From Rubellimicrobium sp. (GTDB taxonomy: Bacteria; Pseudomonadota; Alphaproteobacteria; Rhodobacterales; Rhodobacteraceae), in assembly GCA_020852925.1 (NCBI GenBank), contig JADYZU010000001.1:1-47371 (forward strand): a stretch of 47,371 nucleotides of DNA, read 5' to 3'. The position numbers and the translations under genes are program-made. The notes under the pieces were generated by a model. That model searched no databases. It was not told the origin of the DNA and saw nothing but the letters and a program-made list of their open reading frames with translations. Positions 31,825 to 40,677 of this stretch are shown piece after piece. The first letter of the stretch is position 1. Each line of letters starts with the position of its first letter.

Positions 31825-32526
31825 TCAGGCAGAGACGCCCTGATTGTGCTTGCGCGCGACCAGCGTCTTCGCGGTCTCGACCGCGACGGCGGCATCGCGG
31901 CAATAGGCATCGGCGCCGATGGCGTGGCCGAATTCCTCGTTCAGCGGGGCGCCGCCGACCAGGACGATGTAATCGTCGCGGATGCCCTTTTCCTTCATCG
32001 TGTCGATCACGACCTTCATGTAGGGCATGGTCGTGGTCAGCAGCGCCGACATGCCGAGGATGTCGGGGGTCTCGGCCTCGATCGCCTCGAGGTATTTCTC
32101 GACCGCGTTGTTGATGCCAAGGTCGACCACCTCGAACCCGGCGCCCTCCATCATCATCGACACGAGGTTCTTGCCGATGTCGTGGATGTCGCCCTTGACG
32201 GTGCCGATCACCATCTTGCCCACGCGCGGCGCGCCGGTTTCGGCCAGCAGCGGCTTGAGGATGGCCATGCCGCCCTTCATCGCGTTCGCGGCCAGCAGCA
32301 CCTCGGGGACGAACAGGATCCCGTCGCGGAAGTCCTGCCCGACGATGGTCATGCCGCCGACCAGCGCCTTGGTCAGCACGTCATAGGGCGTCCAGCCGCG
32401 CGACAGCAGGATGCGCACGCCTTCCTCGATCTCTTCCTTGAGACCGTCGTAAAGGTCGTCGAACATCTGCGCGACAAGATCGTCGTCGGCAAGTTCGGAA
32501 AGGATGATGTCGTCGTCTTCGGACAT
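31825..32526 (-). CDS. Corrinoid (cobalamin-binding) methyl-carrier protein, MtbC-like
   Basis: The 233-residue protein has an N-terminal helical cap (to about residue 95, with GWTPYDVLTKALVGGMTIVG and LFVPEVLLAANAMK) and a Rossmann-like B12 domain with the ligand motif GDIHDIGKNLV (His115), then SALLTTTM and VLVGGAPLNEEF. This matches the B12 module of MetH and of methylamine methyltransferase corrinoid proteins. Next to bmt it probably carries the methyl group to homocysteine. A separate folate domain and reactivation domain are not in the window. Confidence 0.92.
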   Translation of the reverse strand: MSEDDDIILSELADDDLVAQMFDDLYDGLKEEIEEGVRILLSRGWTPYDVLTKALVGGMTIVGQDFRDGILFVPEVLLAANAMKGGMAILKPLLAETGAPRVGKMVIGTVKGDIHDIGKNLVSMMMEGAGFEVVDLGINNAVEKYLEAIEAETPDILGMSALLTTTMPYMKVVIDTMKEKGIRDDYIVLVGGAPLNEEFGHAIGADAYCRDAAVAVETAKTLVARKHNQGVSA

Positions 32527-32755
32527 GGCGGCCTCGCTCGGGGAATATCCGTCTTGTGCGCCGCTTTGCGACAGGGGGCGCGGCGGAATACGACACTGAG
32601 GATGATCGAACCGACGCCGCCGCGCAAGGGCGCGATGCCGGATCGGACCGGAAGGCCTGTCCCGTCCGGCTGCGGGGTTCATGCGGCGCGGGGCAGGGCA
32701 GGGCATGGCGGGGCAGGGCCGCCGCTACGGCCCGCGCCGGGGTTGCCTGCCGGGT

Positions 32756-33772
32756 TCAGGCCCGGCCGCGGCGGCCGCTGCGCGGGCGCGGGGCGGGGCC
32801 GGAATCGTCGGTTCCGTCCGACGTGGACGAGAACGCGCCCAGCCGTTCCGCGATCCGGTCGAGCGAGGGGCGCGGCCCGGCCGGCGTCTCCTCGAGGGCG
32901 CGGCGCATCGCCGCCAGATGTTCGGGCGTGGTGCCGCAGCAGCCGCCGATGATGCGCGCGCCCGCGTCGCGCGCCAGCACGGCGTAATCGGCCATCACCT
33001 CGGGCGAGCCGTCGTAATGGATATGGCCGTCGTGATACTTGGGGATGCCGGCATTGCCCTTGGCGATCAGCGGCAGTTCCGGCCCGGCGGCGGCAAAGCC
33101 CAGGATCGTGCGCAGCAGATCCGACGCCCCCACCCCGCAGTTCGCGCCATAGGCGAGGGGCTGGAACGGCAGCTTGCGCACCATCTTCACCATGTCGGAC
33201 GACGTGACGCCCATCATGGTGCGCCCGGCGGTGTCAAAGCTCATCGTGCCGCACCAGGGCATCCGTGCCAGCGCGAACGCCTCGGCCGCGGCGCGGAATT
33301 CGTCGGGCGAGGAGATGGTCTCGAGCCAGAGGACATCGGCGCCCCCTTCCTTCAGGCCCTCGGCCTGTTCGTGGAACATCGCGACCGCGCAGGCATGGGT
33401 CAGCGTGCCCATCGGCTCCATGATCTCGCCGGTGGGGCCGACGGATCCGGCCACCACCACCGGCCGGCCGGCGGCATCGGCCACCTCGCGGCCCAGCGCG
33501 GCGGCGATGCGGTTCAGTTCGCGCACCCGCCCCTCGGCCCCGTGCAGTTTCAGCCGGCTGGCGTTGCCGCCGAAGGAATTGGTGAGAAAGAGGTCCGATC
33601 CCGCCGCGACCGCGCCGCGATAGAGCGCGCGGATGCGGTCGGGATGGTCGGTGTTCCACAACTCGGGCGCCTCGCCGGCGGTCAGACCCATGTTGAACAG
33701 GTTGGTGCCGGTGGCGCCATCGGCCATCAGCCAGTCGCGTTCGGCAAGAAGGCGGGAGAGGGCATCGGTCAT
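32756..33772 (-). CDS. bmt: Homocysteine S-methyltransferase (Bmt-type, MetH N-domain-like)
   Basis: The 338-residue enzyme is a zinc-dependent homocysteine methyltransferase. Ligands are Cys212 (YGANCGVG), Cys278 and Cys279 ([13 protein letters not shown]). The start ([17 protein letters not shown]) and VLWLETISS are typical. Its annotated name in relatives is betaine-homocysteine methyltransferase, but the corrinoid protein downstream suggests it is the homocysteine domain of a split methionine synthase. The C-terminal 27 residues are a proline/arginine-rich tail. A 229-base gap with GGGCA repeats separates it from the corrinoid gene. A 9-base direct repeat CCTTGGGTT (33783, 33834) lies upstream. 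Confidence 0.88.
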   Translation of the reverse strand: MTDALSRLLAERDWLMADGATGTNLFNMGLTAGEAPELWNTDHPDRIRALYRGAVAAGSDLFLTNSFGGNASRLKLHGAEGRVRELNRIAAALGREVADAAGRPVVVAGSVGPTGEIMEPMGTLTHACAVAMFHEQAEGLKEGGADVLWLETISSPDEFRAAAEAFALARMPWCGTMSFDTAGRTMMGVTSSDMVKMVRKLPFQPLAYGANCGVGASDLLRTILGFAAAGPELPLIAKGNAGIPKYHDGHIHYDGSPEVMADYAVLARDAGARIIGGCCGTTPEHLAAMRRALEETPAGPRPSLDRIAERLGAFSSTSDGTDDSGPAPRPRSGRRGRA

Positions 33773-33875
33773 GGGGCACCAACCTTGGGTTGCGCGAGGG
33801 GCCGGGCGACTGCCCCGCCCCGATGCGATGGTTCCTTGGGTTCCTTGCCCGCACGCGGCCGGGCGCGGGCGGCCG

Positions 33876-34190
33876 TCAGATCTCGTCGAGAAGCTGGGCC
33901 TTGGCCTCGGCCATGAGTTCGGCCATCTTCGCGCGGACCTGTGCCTCGTCGGCGCGGCCGGCCAGATCGCCCGCCACCTTGCGCAGCACGTCGGCGTCGC
34001 CCGCTTCCTGGAAATCGGAACGGATCACTTCCTGGGCATAGGCGGCGGCATCCTCGCCGCTGCGCCCCAGCAGGCCCGCGGCCCACAGGCCCAGCAGCTT
34101 GTTGCGGCGCGCCTCGGCGCGGAACTGCATGTCGGCGTCATGGGCGAACTTGGCCTCGAAGGCGTTCTCGCGGTCGTCGAAAGTGGTCAT
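33876..34190 (-). CDS. DUF1476 protein (ATPase inhibitor zeta subunit family)
   Basis: The 104-residue helical protein begins [20 protein letters not shown], the typical inhibitory N-terminus of the alphaproteobacterial zeta subunit, which blocks rotation of the F1F0-ATPase in Paracoccus. The rest is a four-helix bundle sequence ([15 protein letters not shown], then [20 protein letters not shown]). Length is normal. It is divergent from purC, a pairing I recall in other members of the order. It is upstream of bmt with a 103-base gap, so it may or may not share its transcript. Confidence 0.9.
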   Translation of the reverse strand: MTTFDDRENAFEAKFAHDADMQFRAEARRNKLLGLWAAGLLGRSGEDAAAYAQEVIRSDFQEAGDADVLRKVAGDLAGRADEAQVRAKMAELMAEAKAQLLDEI

Positions 34191-34352
34191 GGCGGCCTCC
34201 GGGATGGCGCTGGCTTTCGCCTCATATGCCCGCGGGGTGGCTTGCCCGCAAGGGGGGGCTCATGTAATGGGGGCCATCCCCCGGGCCGCGCGCAGCCGAT
34301 TGCCGCAGGCACCGCCGCATCGCGACGACAGGCCCGTCAGACTGGAGCAGCC

Positions 34353-35120
34353 ATGGCACCCCGACGCAAGAAGATCTACGAGGGCAAGGCGAAGATCCTT
34401 TACGAAGGCCCCGAACCCGGCACGCTCATCCAGTATTTCAAGGATGACGCCACCGCCGGCAACGGCCAGCGCAAGGAAGTGTTCGAGGGCAAGGGCGCGC
34501 TCAACAGCCGGCTGTCGGAATTCTTCATGACCGGGCTCAATGCCATCGGCGTGCCCACGCATTTCATCCGCACGCTGAACATGCGCGAGCAGCTGGTCCG
34601 CCAGGTCGAGATCATCCCCCTCGAGGTGATCGTGCGCAACTATGCCGCAGGCTCCATGGCACGCCGGCTCGGCCTTGACGAGGGGACGCAACTGCCGCGC
34701 CCGATCGTCGAATTCTGCTACAAGGCCGACAAGCTGGGCGATCCGCTGGTGCCCGAGGAATACATCGTCGCCTTCGGCTGGGCCAGCCAGCAGGATCTCG
34801 ACGACATCGTGAGCCTGGCGCTGCGGGTGAACGATTTCCTCTCGGGGGTCATGCACGGGGTCGGCATCCGCCTGATCGACTTCAAGATCGAGGTCGGCCG
34901 CATCTGGGACAACGATTTCCCCAGCCTCGTCGTCGCCGACGAGATCAGCCCGGATTCGGCGCGGCTGTGGGACATCGCCACGGGCCGCAAGCTCGACAAG
35001 GACGTGTTCCGGCAGAACCTCGGCTCGCTCACCGATGCCTATGCCGAAGTGGCCCGCCGCCTGGGCGTGCTGCCGCAGGGCACCACCCACCACCGCATCA
35101 AGCCCACGCTCATCAACTGA
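34353..35120 (+). CDS. purC: SAICAR synthetase
   Basis: The 255-residue enzyme joins aspartate to CAIR in purine synthesis. It shows [16 protein letters not shown] at the start, [45 protein letters not shown] and [15 protein letters not shown]. Length is normal for the short bacterial form. ATG 34353 has TGGAGCAG upstream. It opens the purC-purS-(dehydrogenase)-purQ run. Confidence 0.96.
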   Translation: MAPRRKKIYEGKAKILYEGPEPGTLIQYFKDDATAGNGQRKEVFEGKGALNSRLSEFFMTGLNAIGVPTHFIRTLNMREQLVRQVEIIPLEVIVRNYAAGSMARRLGLDEGTQLPRPIVEFCYKADKLGDPLVPEEYIVAFGWASQQDLDDIVSLALRVNDFLSGVMHGVGIRLIDFKIEVGRIWDNDFPSLVVADEISPDSARLWDIATGRKLDKDVFRQNLGSLTDAYAEVARRLGVLPQGTTHHRIKPTLIN

Positions 35121-35218
35121 GCGGCGCGCGGCCCCCTTGCGGCAGGGGGGCGCACGCCTTGCGGCGGGGCGGCACGCGCGCTATGGGGGGCGCGTTCCCC
35201 AAGCTCGAGGAGGCGCCG

Positions 35219-35458
35219 ATGAAGGCCCGTGTCACGGTGATGCTCAAGTCCGGTGTCCTCGACCCGCAGGGCGAGGCGGTGCGCCATTCGCTGGCGGCGC
35301 TGGGGTTCAAAGGGGTCGGGGCGGTGCGGCAGGGCAAGCTGATCGAGCTTGACCTCGCCCATGACGACCGCGCCCGCGCCGAGACCGACGTGCGCGCCAT
35401 GTGCGAACGCCTGCTGGCCAATACCGTGATCGAAAGCTACCGCATCGAGATCGCCTGA
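35219..35458 (+). CDS. purS: FGAM synthetase subunit PurS
   Basis: The 79-residue protein matches PurS: KARVTVMLKSGVLDPQGEAV at the start, ALGFKGVGAVRQGKLIELDL and a final CERLLANTVIESYRIEIA. It forms the FGAM synthetase complex with PurQ and PurL, channeling ammonia. GAGGAGG precedes the ATG. The stop is one base before the alcohol dehydrogenase ATG, so that gene is transcribed with it. purL is not in the window. Confidence 0.95.
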   Translation: MKARVTVMLKSGVLDPQGEAVRHSLAALGFKGVGAVRQGKLIELDLAHDDRARAETDVRAMCERLLANTVIESYRIEIA

Positions 35459-35459
35459 G

Positions 35460-36497
35460 ATGCGTGCCGCGATCCTGCACGCCTACAACAGCCCGCTGGG
35501 GATCGAGGATGTGCCGATGCCGGCCTGCCCCGCCGACGGCGTGGTGCTGCGGGTGCTGGCTTGCGGCATCTGCCGGTCGGACTGGCACGGCTGGACCGGC
35601 GAACACGCGCGGGTGAAACCCGGCAGCCGCATGGGCCACGAATATTGCGGCGAGGTGGTCGAGGCCGGGCCGCAGGCGCGCTGGCGCAGGGGCGAGCGCG
35701 TGATCGCGCCCTTCATCCTGGCCTGCGGATCCTGCCCCGACTGCCAGGCCGGCCACCAGACCGCCTGCGGCAACCAGATCGTGCCGGGCTTTACCGCCCC
35801 GGGCGCGTTCGCCGAATATGTGGCCGTGCCCCACGCCCACAACCTTGCCCGCCTTCCCGAGGCGCTCGACCCCGCGCTCGCGGCCGGGCTGGGCTGCCGC
35901 GTGACCACCGCCTGGGAGGCGCTGACCGGACGGGCGGCGCTGCAGGCGGGCGAATGGCTGGCCATTCACGGCACCGGCGGCGTGGGCATGTCCGCGCTCA
36001 TCCTGGCGCGGGCCATCGGGGCGCGGGTGATCGTCACCGATGTGGTGCCGCAGAAGCTTGCCTTCGCGCGCGACCTGGGGGCGGAGCACGCGCTCGATGC
36101 GCGCGCGGGCGACACGGCCGAACGGATCCGCGATCTGACCGGCGGGGGGGCGCATGTCTCGGTCGATGCGCTCGGCTTTCCCGAGACGATCCGCGCCTCG
36201 CTGGCCTCGCTCAGGCGGCTGGGGCGGCATGTGCAGGTGGGCATGCCCACCGGCCATCACGCCCGGATCGAGATCGACATGCTCGGCCTCTACTCGGGGC
36301 AGCTCGCCGTCTTCGGCACGCGCGGGATGCCGTCGTGGAAATATCCGCCGCTGCTCGATCTCGTGTCCTCGGGGCGGGTGGATGTGCGCCCGCTCCTTGC
36401 GCGCGAGGTACGGCTGTCGGATGTGAGCGCCGAACTCGCCGCCATGAACGGCCCGACCCCGCCCGGGGTCGCCGTCGTCACCGATTTCGCCAACTGA
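35460..36497 (+). CDS. Zinc-dependent alcohol dehydrogenase between purS and purQ
   Basis: The 345-residue medium-chain dehydrogenase has catalytic zinc ligands Cys38 (CGICRSDWH) and His60 (GHEYCG), structural zinc cysteines 89, 92, 95 and 103, and the NAD(P) motif [12 protein letters not shown]. The substrate is unknown; alcohols, polyols or aldehydes are possible. It starts one base after purS and ends 13 bases before purQ, splitting a pair that is usually adjacent. AGATCGCC before its ATG is a poor ribosome site, which fits translational coupling with purS. Confidence 0.9.
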   Translation: MRAAILHAYNSPLGIEDVPMPACPADGVVLRVLACGICRSDWHGWTGEHARVKPGSRMGHEYCGEVVEAGPQARWRRGERVIAPFILACGSCPDCQAGHQTACGNQIVPGFTAPGAFAEYVAVPHAHNLARLPEALDPALAAGLGCRVTTAWEALTGRAALQAGEWLAIHGTGGVGMSALILARAIGARVIVTDVVPQKLAFARDLGAEHALDARAGDTAERIRDLTGGGAHVSVDALGFPETIRASLASLRRLGRHVQVGMPTGHHARIEIDMLGLYSGQLAVFGTRGMPSWKYPPLLDLVSSGRVDVRPLLAREVRLSDVSAELAAMNGPTPPGVAVVTDFAN

Positions 36498-36510
36498 AAG
36501 GGCCGGTCCC

Positions 36511-37179
36511 ATGAAGGCAGCCGTCGTCGTCTTTCCCGGATCGAACTGCGACCGCGACATGGCCGTGGGCCTGCGCGCGGCCGGGGCCGAGGTGCAGCTG
36601 GTCTGGCACAAGGAGGACGCGCTGCCTGCGGGCACCGACCTTGTGGCGGTGCCGGGGGGGTTCTCGTTCGGGGATTACCTGCGCTGCGGCGCCATCGCCG
36701 CGCAATCGCCGATCGCCGGCGCCGTCACCGCCCATGCCGCGCGGGGGGGCTATGTCCTCGGGGTGTGCAACGGCTTTCAGGTGCTGACCGAGATGGGGCT
36801 GCTGCCGGGGGCGCTCATGCGCAATGCCGGCCTGTCGTTCATCTGCCGCACCGAGACGCTGGTCGTCGCCACCGCGGACAGCCCCTTCACCCGCCACTGG
36901 CACCGGGGCCAGCGGATCGCGCTGCCGATCGCCCATGCCGAGGGCAACTATTTCGTCGATGACGAGAACCTGGCCCGCCTGCGCGGCGAAGACCGGATCG
37001 CGCTGACCTACGCGGCCAATCCGAACGGGTCGCGGGACGACATCGCCGGGGTGCTGTCGGCAAACCGCCGGGTTCTGGGGCTGATGCCGCATCCGGAACG
37101 CGCGGTCGATCCGGGCCATGGCGGCACCGACGGGCAGGCGATGTTCCGTGCGCTCATGGACGAGGTGCTGCCCGCCTGA
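36511..37179 (+). CDS. purQ: FGAM synthetase glutaminase subunit PurQ
   Basis: The 222-residue glutaminase has [20 protein letters not shown] at the start, [19 protein letters not shown], the nucleophile Cys86 in GVCNGFQVL, and the [10 protein letters not shown] motif with the catalytic His-Glu. It supplies ammonia to PurL. GAAAGGG lies about nine bases before the ATG. It is followed by G-rich repeats and the bipartite repeat at 37247. Confidence 0.95.
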   Translation: MKAAVVVFPGSNCDRDMAVGLRAAGAEVQLVWHKEDALPAGTDLVAVPGGFSFGDYLRCGAIAAQSPIAGAVTAHAARGGYVLGVCNGFQVLTEMGLLPGALMRNAGLSFICRTETLVVATADSPFTRHWHRGQRIALPIAHAEGNYFVDDENLARLRGEDRIALTYAANPNGSRDDIAGVLSANRRVLGLMPHPERAVDPGHGGTDGQAMFRALMDEVLPA

Positions 37180-37187
37180 GGGTTCAA

Positions 37188-37252
37188 GGGTGCAGGGTTC
37201 GGGGGTGCAGGGCAGGGGCGGCGCCCGGGCCGGGCCGGGCCGGGCCGGGGGG
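37188..37252 (+). repeat. G-rich tandem repeats after purQ
   Basis: GGGTGCAGGG occurs twice (37188-37197 and 37203-37212), followed by four tandem GGGCC units and a G-run (37227-37252). Several G-tracts of three or more with short loops could form a G-quadruplex on the plus strand, which is also the mRNA strand after purQ. It joins directly to the bipartite repeat. Confidence 0.6.
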
Positions 37253-37370
37253 CGCTGCCCCCCGTCGCCCTTGCGGGCGACTCCCCCCGGGATATTTGGA
37301 GCCAGATGAAGGGGCGCGGGGCTATGGTGGGCGCATCTTCATCTTTGCCTCAAATACCCCCGCCGGAGGC
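37247..37370. repeat. Bipartite outward-facing intergenic repeat (site 3)
   Basis: The left half reads on the minus strand from TTCATC (37310-37305) through CCAAATATCCCGGGGGG to the hairpin at 37263-37247. The right half reads from TTCATC (37338) through AAATACCCCCGCCGGAGGC. The spacer is 27 bases. The right half lacks the terminal G/C hairpin and instead joins the extended repeat at 37362-37436. Confidence 0.75.
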
Positions 37371-37436
37371 ACTCTCGAGGCAGTGCGCCAGCACTGCCGA
37401 GACAGGAGGCTTGCGCGCGAAGCGCGCTCCGCTTGC
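37362..37436. repeat. Extended repeat with two hairpins, inverted copy near the right end of the window
   Basis: From GCCGGAGGC onward, this stretch is nearly identical to the reverse complement of about 47193-47270, including GAGGCAGTGCGCCAGCAC. It contains a perfect 8-bp hairpin at 37379-37398 (GGCAGTGC, loop GCCA) and a 6-bp hairpin at 37413-37427. The dctB-like gene starts only 36 bases further, so its upstream region consists largely of repeat sequence. Confidence 0.75.
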
Positions 37437-37471
37437 TTGCGGGGCGCGGCGGGGCGGGCGATAGTCGCCGC

Positions 37472-39289
37472 ATGATGGCCCGGCCCAAGCGCAACGCCCC
37501 TGTCCCCCCCCGCCTGCGGGCGGGGCCGAAACTGTCGCGCCTGCTCTGGCGTGCGGGGCTGGTGCTGTTCTGCGTCCTTGCCGTGGTGGCGCTGGTGGCC
37601 ACCAACCGCACGCTCACGCAGCAGTTCACCGAATCGACGCGCAACCGCGCGGATGTGCGGCTCACGCTCTACTCCGGCAACCTCGTGGCCGAGTTGCAGC
37701 GCAATTCGGTGGTGCCGCAGCTTCTGGCGCGCGACCCCGAACTGATCCGCGCGCTCCAGAGCGGGAGTTTCTCGCTCTCGACGCAGCGGCTTCTGTCCTA
37801 TGTCGAGGAGATCGGCGGCGCCGCGCTGCTGCTGTTCGATGCCGAGGGGCGCGTGGTCGCGGCCACGAACCGCACCCGTCTGGGCGAGAGCCACCGCGAA
37901 AGCCCGCATTTCGTCGAGGCGATGCGTGCCCCGCGCACCGTGTTCACCCATGAACAGGCGCCGACCGGTGGGTTCCGCTTTGTCTATTCGCGCAAGGTCG
38001 AGGGGCCGGCCGGACCGCTGGGCGTGATCGCGGTCGAGGTCGATCTGGGCCGACTCGAGCGGAGTTGGGCCGGGACGCAGGATGCGGTCTTTGTCGCCGA
38101 TTCGGCCGGCACCATCATCCTGGCCACCAGCCCGCGCTGGCGCGGCCGCGACGAGGAAACCGCGCTGGCCCAGCAATCGCCGCCGTCGGCGATCGAACGC
38201 GCGCTGCGGGTGACGCAGGATTTCGGCACCCGCTCGGCCGATACCTGGCTGGCCGGCGAGGCCTTTGTCCGGCGCGAGCAGCGCGTGCCCTTCGACGGTT
38301 GGCGCATCGTCAGCTACACCGCCTATTCCGGCGTGCGCGAGAAGGTGAATTCGGCGCTTGCCCTTGAAATCATGGCCTTTGCCATCCTGCTGGCCGGCGG
38401 GTTCTGGGTATCGTCGCGCCGCGCGCGCAGCCGGTTGCGGCTGTTCCAGCGGGAATCGGCGGAACTGCGGGTGCTGAACGCCCGCCTCCAGCGCGAGATC
38501 GCCGAGCGCGAGAAGGTCGAGCGCACGCTCGAGGTGGCCGAGCAGACCATCGCGCAATCGTCGAAGCTCGCCATCCTGGGCGAGATGTCGGCCGCCGTGA
38601 GCCACGAGCTGAACCAGCCGCTGGCGGCGATGAAGACCTATCTGGCCGGGGCGCGGCTGCTGCTGCAACGCAAGCGGTCCGAAGAGGCGCTGTCGTCCTT
38701 CCAGCGCATCGACGACCTGATCGACCGCATGGGCGCGATCACGCGGCAGTTGAAATCCTATGCCCGCAAGGGCGGCGAGGCGTTCGCGCCCTTCGACGCG
38801 CGCGCCGCGCTCTCGACCGCGCTGGCGATGATGGAGCCGCAGCTCAAGACCCGGCGCATCGCCATCACCCGCACCCTGCCGCCCGAGGCGGTCATGGTCA
38901 TGGGCGACCGGCTGCGCCTTGAGCAGGTGATCGTGAACCTGCTGCGCAACGCCCTTGACGCGGTGAAGGAGGCGCCGGCGCCCGCCATCGACATCATGCT
39001 GGTGGCGGGCGATCAGGTGAAATTGACCGTGCGCGACAACGGGCCGGGCATTGCGGATCTCGACAAACTGTTCGAGCCGTTCTTTACCACCAAGACCGCG
39101 GGCGAGGGCACGGGGCTGGGCCTGGCGATTTCCTCGGGGATCGTCACCGATCTGGGCGGGCGTCTGACCGCGCGCAACCAGCCCACCGGGGGCGCGGTGC
39201 TCGAGATCGTGCTGCCGCCCTGGAGCGCGGATGCAACCGCCGAAGGCCCCGGGGCGGGCAGCCGGCCCGGCGCGCGGGCCGCCGAATGA
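37472..39289 (+). CDS. dctB: DctB/DctS-like sensor histidine kinase
   Basis: The protein has 605 residues from ATG 37472 (ATG 37475 is equally possible). An N-terminal membrane helix (WRAGLVLFCVLAVVALVAT) is followed by a periplasmic double-PAS-like sensor domain (about 60-310), a second helix, a coiled coil with LQREIAEREKVERTLEVAEQ, and a kinase core with SHELNQPLAAMKTYLAGARL. The ATPase boxes are NLLRNALDAV, RDNGPGI and GTGLGLAIS. This fits sensors of C4-dicarboxylates, but no dicarboxylate transporter gene is near, so the ligand is open. No ribosome site is visible. It lies 41 bases upstream of its regulator. Confidence 0.82.
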   Translation: MMARPKRNAPVPPRLRAGPKLSRLLWRAGLVLFCVLAVVALVATNRTLTQQFTESTRNRADVRLTLYSGNLVAELQRNSVVPQLLARDPELIRALQSGSFSLSTQRLLSYVEEIGGAALLLFDAEGRVVAATNRTRLGESHRESPHFVEAMRAPRTVFTHEQAPTGGFRFVYSRKVEGPAGPLGVIAVEVDLGRLERSWAGTQDAVFVADSAGTIILATSPRWRGRDEETALAQQSPPSAIERALRVTQDFGTRSADTWLAGEAFVRREQRVPFDGWRIVSYTAYSGVREKVNSALALEIMAFAILLAGGFWVSSRRARSRLRLFQRESAELRVLNARLQREIAEREKVERTLEVAEQTIAQSSKLAILGEMSAAVSHELNQPLAAMKTYLAGARLLLQRKRSEEALSSFQRIDDLIDRMGAITRQLKSYARKGGEAFAPFDARAALSTALAMMEPQLKTRRIAITRTLPPEAVMVMGDRLRLEQVIVNLLRNALDAVKEAPAPAIDIMLVAGDQVKLTVRDNGPGIADLDKLFEPFFTTKTAGEGTGLGLAISSGIVTDLGGRLTARNQPTGGAVLEIVLPPWSADATAEGPGAGSRPGARAAE

Positions 39290-39330
39290 CCGAGAGGGCC
39301 CGGGGCCCCGGAACGAGTGAGGATGTGACC

Positions 39331-40677
39331 ATGAGCAAGGCGATGAAGGTCGCGATCGTCGATGACGAACGGGACATGCGCCAGTCGATCGGCCAGTGGC
39401 TTGCGCTGTCGGGGTTCGACACCGAGACCTTCGCCAGCGCCGAGGAGGCGCTCAAGGTGATCGGTGCCGATTTTCCCGGCATCGTGGTCAGCGACATCCG
39501 CATGCCCGGCATGGACGGGATGACCTTCCTGCGGCGGCTGAAATCGGTCGACTCGACGCTGCCGGTGATCATGATCACCGGCCATGGCGACGTGCCGATG
39601 GCGGTCGAGGCGATGCGCCTCGGCGCCTTCGATTTCCTTGAAAAGCCCTTCAACCCCGACCGCATGACCGACCTCGCCAAGAAGGCCACCTCGGCGCGGC
39701 GCCACGCCCTCGACAGCCGGGCGCTGCGGCGGGAACTGTCGGACGGCAGCGCCATCATCCGCAAGCTGATCGGCCAGTCCCAGCCGATGGTGCGCCTGCG
39801 CGAGGACATCCTCGATCTGGGGCAGGCCGATGGCCATGTCCTGATCGAGGGCGAGACCGGTACCGGCAAGACCCTGGTCGCGCATGCGCTGCATGCGGTG
39901 GGGGCGCGGGCGGCGAAGAAGTTCGTCCTGGTCTCCTGCGCCGCCTATGACGAGGACGCGCTGGTGCGGCGCCTCTATGGCCCGGCCGAGGAGGGCGACC
40001 CGCTGCCCGCGCTCGAGGATGCGCGCGGCGGCACGCTGGTGCTCGAGGACATCGAGGCGCTGTCGCCGGCGGCGCAGGCCCGCCTGCTGACCGCGATCAA
40101 CGATCAGGGCAATCCGCCCGAGACCCGCATCGTCGCCATCTCGAACCTTCAGGAACTGGGCAAGACCTGCGAATCGGTGCTGCGGCCCGACCTGTTCTAC
40201 CGCCTAGCCGCGCTGCGCATCACCGTGCCGCCTTTGCGCCAGCGCGGCGAGGACATCCTGCTGCTGTTCACCCGCCTCGCCGAGCAGTTCGCCGAGGAAT
40301 ACGGCTGCGACGCGCCGCAGGTGACGGCGCAGGAGGCGGCGCAACTGCTTCAGGCGCCCTGGCCCGGCAACATCCGCCAGTTGCTCAACGTGGCCGAACG
40401 CGCCGTCCTCCAGAACCGGCGCGGCACCGGCACCATCGCCTCGCTGCTCATGACCGACGACGAGGGCGAGAGCACCGCGCGCCCCGCCATCACCACCGAG
40501 GGCAAGCCGCTGAAGGAATTCGTCGAGGCGTTCGAGCGCATGCTGATCGACAACACCATGCGCCGCCACAAGGGATCCATCACCGCGGTGATGGAGGAAT
40601 TGTGCCTGCCGCGCCGCACCCTGAACGAGAAGATGGCCAAATACGGGTTGCAGCGGTCGGACTATCTCCAGGGTTAG
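39331..40677 (+). CDS. dctD: DctD-like response regulator without GAFTGA loop
   Basis: The 448-residue protein has a receiver domain (Asp55 in VVSDIRMPG; EKPFNPD), an AAA+ domain with Walker A GETGTGKT (174-181) and Walker B GGTLVLEDIE, and a Fis-type helix-turn-helix at the C-terminus. The region after LYG (215-217) reads PAEEGDPLPALEDARGG instead of containing GAFTGA, so direct activation of sigma-54 polymerase is unlikely. The start at 39331 follows GTGAGGATG. An earlier ATG at 39286 would overlap the kinase stop but adds an atypical N-terminus. The partner is the kinase upstream. Confidence 0.85.
   Translation: MSKAMKVAIVDDERDMRQSIGQWLALSGFDTETFASAEEALKVIGADFPGIVVSDIRMPGMDGMTFLRRLKSVDSTLPVIMITGHGDVPMAVEAMRLGAFDFLEKPFNPDRMTDLAKKATSARRHALDSRALRRELSDGSAIIRKLIGQSQPMVRLREDILDLGQADGHVLIEGETGTGKTLVAHALHAVGARAAKKFVLVSCAAYDEDALVRRLYGPAEEGDPLPALEDARGGTLVLEDIEALSPAAQARLLTAINDQGNPPETRIVAISNLQELGKTCESVLRPDLFYRLAALRITVPPLRQRGEDILLLFTRLAEQFAEEYGCDAPQVTAQEAAQLLQAPWPGNIRQLLNVAERAVLQNRRGTGTIASLLMTDDEGESTARPAITTEGKPLKEFVEAFERMLIDNTMRRHKGSITAVMEELCLPRRTLNEKMAKYGLQRSDYLQG

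Noticed and set aside
31130-31903. Longer reading of the DUF1638 gene starting at 31903
   Set aside because: The extra 46 residues overlap the corrinoid gene in an unrelated frame and are arginine-rich shadow sequence. GTG 31765 gives the family-like N-terminus.
33773-33875. Possible SAM, SAH or cobalamin riboswitch before bmt
   Set aside because: I looked for conserved cores of these classes and found none. Only a 9-base direct repeat is visible.
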